This document shows positions 16,075 through 21,572 of a stretch of DNA of 21,572 nt, in pieces. The DNA comes from an uncultured Flavihumibacter sp. (GTDB lineage: Bacteria > Bacteroidota > Bacteroidia > Chitinophagales > Chitinophagaceae). How positions within the stretch are numbered: position 1 is the first letter of the stretch; each line of letters starts with the position of its first letter. Under the pieces are notes generated by a model that saw nothing but the letters and a program-made list of their open reading frames with translations, was not told where the DNA came from and made no database searches. Location of the stretch: positions 1 through 21,572 of the forward strand of contig CAMLRX010000084.1 of the NCBI GenBank assembly GCA_946482545.1, read 5' to 3'. The position numbers were made by a program, and so were the translations under genes.

Positions 16075-16629
16075 ATGGGAATTTTATACAAACTGATGCT
16101 GCTGGCATGCACGGTGATATCCTGTTCAACTCAATTTAAAAACGAAAAAGATACGGCAAAAATGAACCATCAAACCATCGGAAGATTTTATGTGATCGGC
16201 ATCTCCGTAAGAACGACCAATGCAAACGGACAATCTTCAAAAGATATTGAAGCGCTGTGGCAAAGATTCTGGGGAGAAAATATCAAGGACAAGATCGGCG
16301 GAAAAACAAGCGATGAAGTTTATGCCGTTTACACAGATTATGAAACCGACCATACCGGTCCTTACACCACAATAATCGGCGTTCCGGTGCAAACACTGGA
16401 TAAAATCCCAGAAGGTTTTGTGGGCATAACCATCGAAACCGACGTGTACCGGAAGTTTGTGTCAAAAGGAAAAATGCCGGAAGCAGTTTTTAATACCTGG
16501 CTCGAAATATGGCAGAACAAGCACCTGAACCGGGCTTACAGGGCCGACTTTACCGTTCATGGTCAGCAATATTACGACGGTGAGAACGCCATAGTGGAAA
16601 CCTTTATCTCCGTAAAGGAAGAACAGTGA
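16075..16629 (+). CDS. GyrI-like effector-binding domain protein, putative lipoprotein
   Basis: 184 residues. Residues about 30-182 resemble the GyrI/AraC effector-binding (SOUL-like) fold: YVIGISVRTTNANGQSSKDI, then LWQRFWGENI, YAVYTDYETDHTGPYTTIIG and a C-terminal TFISV strand. This fold binds small hydrophobic or cationic ligands, and stand-alone versions sequester compounds. The start at 16075 adds a hydrophobic signal with a lipobox (VISC, C17), implying export and lipidation, while a Met at residue 30 (16162) would give a cytoplasmic protein. I prefer 16075 because of the promoter position. It is probably regulated by the adjacent WYL protein. Confidence 0.8.
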   Translation: MGILYKLMLLACTVISCSTQFKNEKDTAKMNHQTIGRFYVIGISVRTTNANGQSSKDIEALWQRFWGENIKDKIGGKTSDEVYAVYTDYETDHTGPYTTIIGVPVQTLDKIPEGFVGITIETDVYRKFVSKGKMPEAVFNTWLEIWQNKHLNRAYRADFTVHGQQYYDGENAIVETFISVKEEQ

Positions 16630-16701
16630 ATGCTGGAGGTGGAAATCGTATAAGTACGGGCTGTTGTGAAAAGAAACGGTTTTGAACGGATGTACGACGG
16701 T

Positions 16702-17865
16702 TTACAAAATCCTTCTGCTCACTTCACCTTTTAGTAAAACCACGCCTGGTTGTTTACCGTGCTCAAAACTGCCGTACCGGTTGGCTATGTTCAATGTTGC
16801 TGCACCATTGAATGTAGCGGCGCGGAGTAAGGTTTCCAGGGATACTTCCGGATACGCTTCATGTAAAGTGCGTACTTCGTTCCAGCAATCCAGTGTATGG
16901 TTGGAGGCGTAACTGTCTGTGCCAATGACGAGATGTGTATCATGTTGCAGCAACAAACGGAGGTCCGGAAGCAATTGCTGGATGTATAAGTTTGCGTTGG
17001 GGCAAAGGCAGAAGTGAAGCGCGCTGAAAGGAATGCCTGTTGCAGCAGCGGAGACTTTCATGTAATCAATATCCGCTTCCGTGGTGCATACATTGTGCAC
17101 CATCAATAATTCCTGCCGCTGATTAAAATGGGGGAGCCACCATTCAATACTGTTTTTCCCGGTAGGCCGGAAAAAATCAATCGGTATACCCAATTGCGCG
17201 TAGAGTTGAAGGAAGCCGCCTTTTTTATATTGAAAGAAAAGCGTTTCGGCACTGCTTTCCTGGTTGTGGATGGAAACCAGTTGATCCGCTGTATGCTGGT
17301 TGATGATGCCGAGCAGTTCGGGGGAAACCGAATACGGTGCATGGGGTGAAACCGAATTGGGAAGCCCTGCTGTTGTAAAAGATCCTGCGGTTTTTAGGGC
17401 AAATTCTGCCCTGGCCGCAGCGCCGGAGGGTACGAACCCGGCCGTTTCCACAAAAGTGTGGTAATACAGGGAAGAATGTTGCTTTACCTCAATGCTGGCG
17501 GGTGTATTTGAGATATCGCCCACCGCAACGATGCCGTTCTCGTGCATGGTCCGGTCGGCATTGGACATGGCTTCCAGAACGGCACTGCCTTCGCTGCCCT
17601 GGTGGCGCATCACTTCCAGCAGAAAGGGAACCATTCCTGTATGCGGGGGTATCCTGTCTTTCAGAAATGAGAGTTCGAGGTGACAATGCGCGTTTACGAA
17701 ACCCGGGCAAATGATCCCATCCAGTTGCGCCACATCTTCTCCCGCTTCAGCCTCGGGCACAATGTCTTCCACCGTTCCATCTTCCAGCGTAACCAATACC
17801 ATTTCCCCGGAAACGAAGGATTTTCCCGTAAACAACCGATCACCTTTGAATTTTCTGTATGTCAT
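16702..17865 (-). CDS. Amidohydrolase, probable aminodeoxyfutalosine deaminase
   Basis: 387 residues, a TIM-barrel metal-dependent hydrolase. The metal ligands are visible: NAHCHLE (H60, H62), SIHNQES (H200, E203), LLMVHN (H257) and GTDSYASN (D317), with HAPYSV in between. The overall form is that of the TRZ/ATZ deaminases. In Bacteroidota the commonest member at this length with LCPNANLYI is the enzyme that deaminates 6-amino-6-deoxyfutalosine in the futalosine route to menaquinone. The substrate is inference; guanine or S-adenosylhomocysteine deaminases are alternatives. No other menaquinone gene is in the window. It is divergent from prfA. Confidence 0.85.
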   Translation of the reverse strand: MTYRKFKGDRLFTGKSFVSGEMVLVTLEDGTVEDIVPEAEAGEDVAQLDGIICPGFVNAHCHLELSFLKDRIPPHTGMVPFLLEVMRHQGSEGSAVLEAMSNADRTMHENGIVAVGDISNTPASIEVKQHSSLYYHTFVETAGFVPSGAAARAEFALKTAGSFTTAGLPNSVSPHAPYSVSPELLGIINQHTADQLVSIHNQESSAETLFFQYKKGGFLQLYAQLGIPIDFFRPTGKNSIEWWLPHFNQRQELLMVHNVCTTEADIDYMKVSAAATGIPFSALHFCLCPNANLYIQQLLPDLRLLLQHDTHLVIGTDSYASNHTLDCWNEVRTLHEAYPEVSLETLLRAATFNGAATLNIANRYGSFEHGKQPGVVLLKGEVSRRIL

Positions 17866-17879
17866 GCCCCGAATTCAGT

Positions 17880-17887
17880 TAATTTTG
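17880..17887 (+). promoter_or_regulatory. -7 promoter element for prfA
   Basis: TAATTTTG is a perfect TAnnTTTG match, 40 bp before the prfA ATG, within the 62-bp gap between the divergent genes. No -33 TTG is seen. Confidence 0.45.
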
Positions 17888-17927
17888 CAATCCCTCGTTC
17901 CAACGGGGCCTAAAAATAAAGAAATCT

Positions 17928-18989
17928 ATGTTAGATAAGCTGGAAGCGATCAAAGCCAAATTCGACGACCTGGGCGTAGCCCTCACCAACCCGGAAGTCG
18001 TGAACGACAACAAACGTTTCAGCCAGATGAGCAAGGAATACCGGAGCCTGGAAAAAATTGTACAGGCCTACCAGTCGTACCTGCGCATACTGGATGATAT
18101 CGCTTTCAACAAAGAAGCTTTGAACGGAGATGACGAGGAACTGAGGGACCTGGCCAAAGAAGAAGTTGCCGGACTGGAGGAAAAAAAGCAGGAGCTGGAA
18201 GCGCATATCCGCCAGTTGCTGATTCCGAAAGATCCGCAGGATGAAAAGAATGCTATCCTTGAAATACGCGCCGGAACAGGTGGAGATGAGGCCAGTCTTT
18301 TTGCGGGCGATCTCCTCCGTATGTACATGAAGTATTGCGAGAAGCGCGGCTGGAAAACCGCGGTGCTCAGCGAAAGTGAAGGCAGTGTGGGCGGCTACAA
18401 GGAAGTAAACCTCGAAGTAGTGGGCGACGATGTGTACGGCACCCTGAAATTTGAAAGCGGGGTGCACCGCGTACAACGTGTGCCGGCTACCGAAGCCAGC
18501 GGCAGGGTTCATACCTCCGCCGCCACCGTGGCCGTAATGCCCGAAGCTGAAGAGGTAGACTTTGAACTGAATCCCGCCGATGTGAAAATGGAAACCGCCC
18601 GAAGCGGTGGCGCCGGTGGTCAAAACGTGAACAAAGTGGAAACGAAAGTAATGCTTACCCACCTTCCAACAGGCACTGTGGTAATATGCCAGACGGAACG
18701 TTCCCAGCTTGGGAACCGCGAAAAGGCCATGAACATGCTGCGGACCAAACTCTACGAAGAACAGGTGCGCAAGCAGGAAGAAGAAATCTCCCGCCACCGT
18801 AAAAGCCTTGTAAGCAGCGGCGACAGAAGCGCTAAAATCCGTACCTACAATTTCCCGCAGGGCCGCATCACCGACCACCGGATCGGGCTCACCATGTACA
18901 ATATGGATGATGTACTGAACGGGGATATTCAGGAGTTGATTGATAAGCTGCAGTTCGCGGAGAATTCAGAGAAGATGGTGGAGCGGTAG
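17928..18989 (+). CDS. prfA: Peptide chain release factor 1
   Basis: 353 residues, normal for RF1. It carries the codon-recognition tripeptide PAT (186-188) in [14 protein letters not shown], the RF1 signature that reads UAA and UAG, rather than SPF of RF2. The hydrolysis motif GGQ (230-232) lies in [15 protein letters not shown]. It ends protein synthesis by triggering peptidyl-tRNA hydrolysis. Its TAG stop is 7 bp from the stop of the convergent recO. Confidence 0.98.
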   Translation: MLDKLEAIKAKFDDLGVALTNPEVVNDNKRFSQMSKEYRSLEKIVQAYQSYLRILDDIAFNKEALNGDDEELRDLAKEEVAGLEEKKQELEAHIRQLLIPKDPQDEKNAILEIRAGTGGDEASLFAGDLLRMYMKYCEKRGWKTAVLSESEGSVGGYKEVNLEVVGDDVYGTLKFESGVHRVQRVPATEASGRVHTSAATVAVMPEAEEVDFELNPADVKMETARSGGAGGQNVNKVETKVMLTHLPTGTVVICQTERSQLGNREKAMNMLRTKLYEEQVRKQEEEISRHRKSLVSSGDRSAKIRTYNFPQGRITDHRIGLTMYNMDDVLNGDIQELIDKLQFAENSEKMVER

Positions 18990-18996
18990 TTCACGG

Positions 18997-19737
18997 CTAC
19001 ACCCCCATCACCGCCTGCAACACCTCCAACGACCGCATCGTCCCGAAATCCACCTGGTGTAACACATAAAAATCCAACACCGCGCGCATCAGCACATTAC
19101 GTTGTTCCCTGTTCAACAACAAGTCATTCAACTCCGCCGGTTGCCGTGTACGCAGCAACTCAGCGATCGTTTCACTGGAAGGGGGGGCAACATACCCGCC
19201 ATGTACGGGAGGCTCAGGAAAAAACTGACCTTCTTTGAGATCGAGGTAGGGGTTTAAAGTGGAGTAATTATCTGTGATCCTGTGCCCGAGAAAACTGCTG
19301 ATGTGCAACGCCGCAAACAAGGGAATATTGGCCGTTTCATTTGGAGCCGCAGTATCCAGTTCCGTCAGCACATCTTCTGAAAAATAGAACAGGTCCGGAA
19401 GTGGTTCCGGTTGCTTCAGACATTTCTGCAAAAGCTCTACCAGGAAAAGACATACAGCGTTTTTCTTCACATCAAAAAACACTTCTTTGTACAGGTAACT
19501 CCAGCGTGCTTCTTTAATGCGTTGCAGATTTTTCAGGTCGTTGTGGTAAACGGCCATTTCAAGGATGGCCCCGGGCGTGTACATGCCCGCCTTGCCCTGC
19601 GCGGATTTGCTGCTGCTGCGAACGCCGTTTACAAGATACGATTGCACACCAAACAGCTCCGTGAAAATACTCACGATCACACTTGTTTCTCCGTATTTAA
19701 TGGTGCGGAGCACAATTCCTTTGGTGGTATGTATCAT
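18997..19737 (-). CDS. recO: DNA repair protein RecO
   Basis: 246 residues. The N-terminal OB-fold is clear (TTKGIVLRTIKYGETSVIVS, LFGVQSYLVNGVRSS), followed by the helical domain. RecO works with RecR to load RecA on single-stranded DNA in gap repair. The zinc-finger cysteines of some RecO proteins are not seen. Its ATG overlaps the TGA of the upstream propeller gene (ATGA), so translation is probably coupled. Confidence 0.95.
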   Translation of the reverse strand: MIHTTKGIVLRTIKYGETSVIVSIFTELFGVQSYLVNGVRSSSKSAQGKAGMYTPGAILEMAVYHNDLKNLQRIKEARWSYLYKEVFFDVKKNAVCLFLVELLQKCLKQPEPLPDLFYFSEDVLTELDTAAPNETANIPLFAALHISSFLGHRITDNYSTLNPYLDLKEGQFFPEPPVHGGYVAPPSSETIAELLRTRQPAELNDLLLNREQRNVLMRAVLDFYVLHQVDFGTMRSLEVLQAVMGV

Positions 19738-21572
19738 CTTACGAGCACGATTTTTCCAGCCAGGTTCTCTTTTCTTTCTTCATCTGTAACCAGCACAAGG
19801 TAAACACCGGAAGCCACTCGGTTACCCCGGTAATCTCTTCCATTCCATACGGCCTGCCCGCCGAGCGCTTTGGTCTGGAATACCAGTCTGCCATTGGGTT
19901 CCGTGATCTTTACGATGGCGTCGCGCGGTAATTCTTTGATGGCGATGGTACCGCTATAGCCCGATGGTACCGGGTTGGGGAATATTTTGGCGGAATAGGC
20001 TTCGGTTTTTGCTTCGGTGGCGGTTCCGCGGAAGCTGCATAATCCGTTGGAGGTGGCGATGAACACTGTGCCATCCGTTCCGTTGATGGCAATGGAAAGC
20101 ACATTGTTGGAAGGAAGCGGACTGTTAACTTCTGTAAAACGACTGATTACTTTATCTCCGGCAGCATCCACCAGCCAAACGCCGTTCGTGGTGCCGATCC
20201 ATTTCCTGTTGGCGCCGTCTACAGCGATGGCTTTCACCTGTTCGTTCTGAAAAAGGTAGCCCGCAAAGTTGTCCTGCTGCACAATGGGGAGTACAACTTC
20301 ACAATTGGTAGACAGGGCCAGGGGGGCGCACTGCATTACGCCGATGCCACGGTTGGTACCGATCCAGATGAACCCGTTCCTGTCTTTTGCGATGGTATGA
20401 ACGGTATTGTCAGGGAGATTCCCGTTGCCCTGTCCGGCCCGGAACAAGCGCCAGCGGTCGTCAGCCGCTACTTCCGGGGTAATGTTGTGGTTGAAGCAAA
20501 GCAATCCGTTGCCATTGGGGGATACGATCCATAACTGACCGGCATCGTCTTCCACCATTTGTGACACAAGGTTTCCGCTTAGCGAAAAAGGTATTGGAAC
20601 CGATGCAATGGTGTTGTTTTTCAACAGTACCGCGATTGGGTTTGCCGCACCGCTGGCCGCGATCCAAAGGAAGCCGTTCCTGTCGAAGACAAGACCATGT
20701 ACACGTTGCTCCTGTGGGTTTTGTTGGTTGAAAGGAACGCCGGGTAAAACTACCTTGTTCCCATCCGTACGCAATTCCAGCAGGCCACTGCCTGATGATC
20801 CCGCATATATGTTTCCGTTAGTTGGATGAAAGGCTGTAACATTTGCATCCGGGAATGCCGGGGGCATATTCCCGGTTCCGGGAACATGGTTGGTCCAGGT
20901 GCCGTTGGCGTATACGCCGAATCCTGTTCTTTTGCCAGCGCCGGTTCCGTTGGGTAATACTTTTCCAAATGCCGCGGCGAGTTGTGACCCGTTGTGGCGC
21001 ATGTCTCCTTCCACAATATCATAGGGGCCGTTCGGTGTAAAATCAATCGTGCCTGAACCTGCTCTTCGTTGTAGTCCGTTCTCCCTGTCAGCGATCCACC
21101 AGGCGTTATCGGAGAAGGTGATGTCTGAAGGGGCGGCGTTGGGGTAAGCGAAAACATCCTGGACTGATCCGTTTTCCGCAGGGAAAACAATACGTGTGGA
21201 TTCCATCACGATCAGCCTGTTCTCCACCACTTTTATAGTGGAAATCACCTGGTCGCTTTGGTAGAACACGGTAAAAGCGCCGTTGTTTTCACGGTAGATG
21301 GTATTACCGGAACTAATGTAAAGGATGTTGTTCCAAACAGCCAGCGCCTGTATGGGCTGATCAGGAACACCCGGAACTTTTTCCCATGCAGCGAAGTTGG
21401 CAGGGTTGGCAGTTGAGGTTGCGGTTCTTAGCACGCCGTTTTCCGTTGCGGCATAAAAAAATGCAGCGGTGGGCAACAACTGGTTGATGCGTGCGGGAAT
21501 ACCGCCAGGAGCAGGGAGCCAGGTGTCCTGTATTTCCCTGCGTGCAAGGTCAAGTACGAGGATGCCGAAGCC
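19734..21572 (-). CDS. PorZ-like secreted beta-propeller protein with T9SS sorting domain, 5' partial
   Basis: 612 codons are visible; the reading frame continues past the window, and the TTG at 21479 is only an internal codon. The visible N-terminal end (GFGILVLDLARREIQDTWLP) resembles the PorZ N-terminal propeller. Repeated blades follow, many of the two-component-regulator-propeller type (NGFLWIAASG, DNTVHTIAKDRNGFIWIG, NNVLSIAINGTDGTVFIATSNG). The last 80 residues, starting at KIFPNPVPSGYSG and ending GVYLVLVTDEERKENLAGKIVLVR, are a type A T9SS C-terminal sorting domain, so the protein should be exported to the cell surface. PorZ delivers anionic LPS to the T9SS attachment complex. The PorZ name is inference; other T9SS propeller proteins are possible. 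Confidence 0.82.
   Translation of the reverse strand, partial: GFGILVLDLARREIQDTWLPAPGGIPARINQLLPTAAFFYAATENGVLRTATSTANPANFAAWEKVPGVPDQPIQALAVWNNILYISSGNTIYRENNGAFTVFYQSDQVISTIKVVENRLIVMESTRIVFPAENGSVQDVFAYPNAAPSDITFSDNAWWIADRENGLQRRAGSGTIDFTPNGPYDIVEGDMRHNGSQLAAAFGKVLPNGTGAGKRTGFGVYANGTWTNHVPGTGNMPPAFPDANVTAFHPTNGNIYAGSSGSGLLELRTDGNKVVLPGVPFNQQNPQEQRVHGLVFDRNGFLWIAASGAANPIAVLLKNNTIASVPIPFSLSGNLVSQMVEDDAGQLWIVSPNGNGLLCFNHNITPEVAADDRWRLFRAGQGNGNLPDNTVHTIAKDRNGFIWIGTNRGIGVMQCAPLALSTNCEVVLPIVQQDNFAGYLFQNEQVKAIAVDGANRKWIGTTNGVWLVDAAGDKVISRFTEVNSPLPSNNVLSIAINGTDGTVFIATSNGLCSFRGTATEAKTEAYSAKIFPNPVPSGYSGTIAIKELPRDAIVKITEPNGRLVFQTKALGGQAVWNGRDYRGNRVASGVYLVLVTDEERKENLAGKIVLVR

Noticed and set aside
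17931..18878. 315-codon minus-strand frame
   Set aside because: It is antisense to prfA, whose PAT and GGQ motifs are clear; the reverse frame has no domain.

Overview
The window reads as ordinary chromosome of a Bacteroidota, most likely a Chitinophagaceae-type bacterium. The support is Bacteroidota-style -7 promoter elements (TAnnTTTG) in front of several genes, a secreted propeller protein with a type IX secretion (T9SS) C-terminal sorting domain, a TlpA-like lipoprotein, a MerR regulator with a long acidic N-terminus, a probable aminofutalosine deaminase of the futalosine menaquinone route, and GatB-type indirect tRNA amidation. I see no prophage, CRISPR array, complete insertion sequence, rRNA or tRNA. 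The genus assignment is inference from protein style and was not searched.

Layout. 1-2053 (+): the 3' end of an LpxH-like lipid A hydrolase, a secreted protein of unknown function whose TTG start overlaps the lpxH stop, and an MscS-type channel, closely spaced like an operon. 2050-5091 (-): a single-cysteine thioredoxin-like exported protein, a MerR-type regulator and a membrane-anchored M23 peptidase, with a terminator between the first two. 5230-9667 (+): alaS, a GNAT acetyltransferase and a secreted tandem-PDZ protein. A heptamer-based hairpin follows. 9790-12418 (+): gatB and a TlpA/DUF4369 lipoprotein. 12420-14659 (-): an alpha/beta hydrolase, then a persulfide dioxygenase-sulfurtransferase (MBL plus two rhodanese domains) with its own terminator and a Crp/Fnr-like operator. 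14660-15309: a gene-free, repeat-rich stretch. 15310-16629 (+): a WYL regulator and a GyrI-like putative lipoprotein. 16702-17865 (-): an amidohydrolase. 17928-18989 (+): prfA. 18997-21572 (-): recO, overlapping by 4 bp the end of a T9SS propeller protein resembling PorZ, which runs off the window.

Themes. Many genes serve translation (alaS, gatB, prfA) or the cell envelope (lpxH-like, mscS, M23, PDZ protein, TlpA lipoprotein, PorZ-like). The most checkable new ideas are the Crp/Fnr-type palindrome placed about 40 bp upstream of the predicted start of the persulfide dioxygenase transcript, the repeat island before the WYL/GyrI pair, the heptamer hairpin before gatB, and the PorZ-like/recO overlap. 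I do not see a clearly new multi-gene system.
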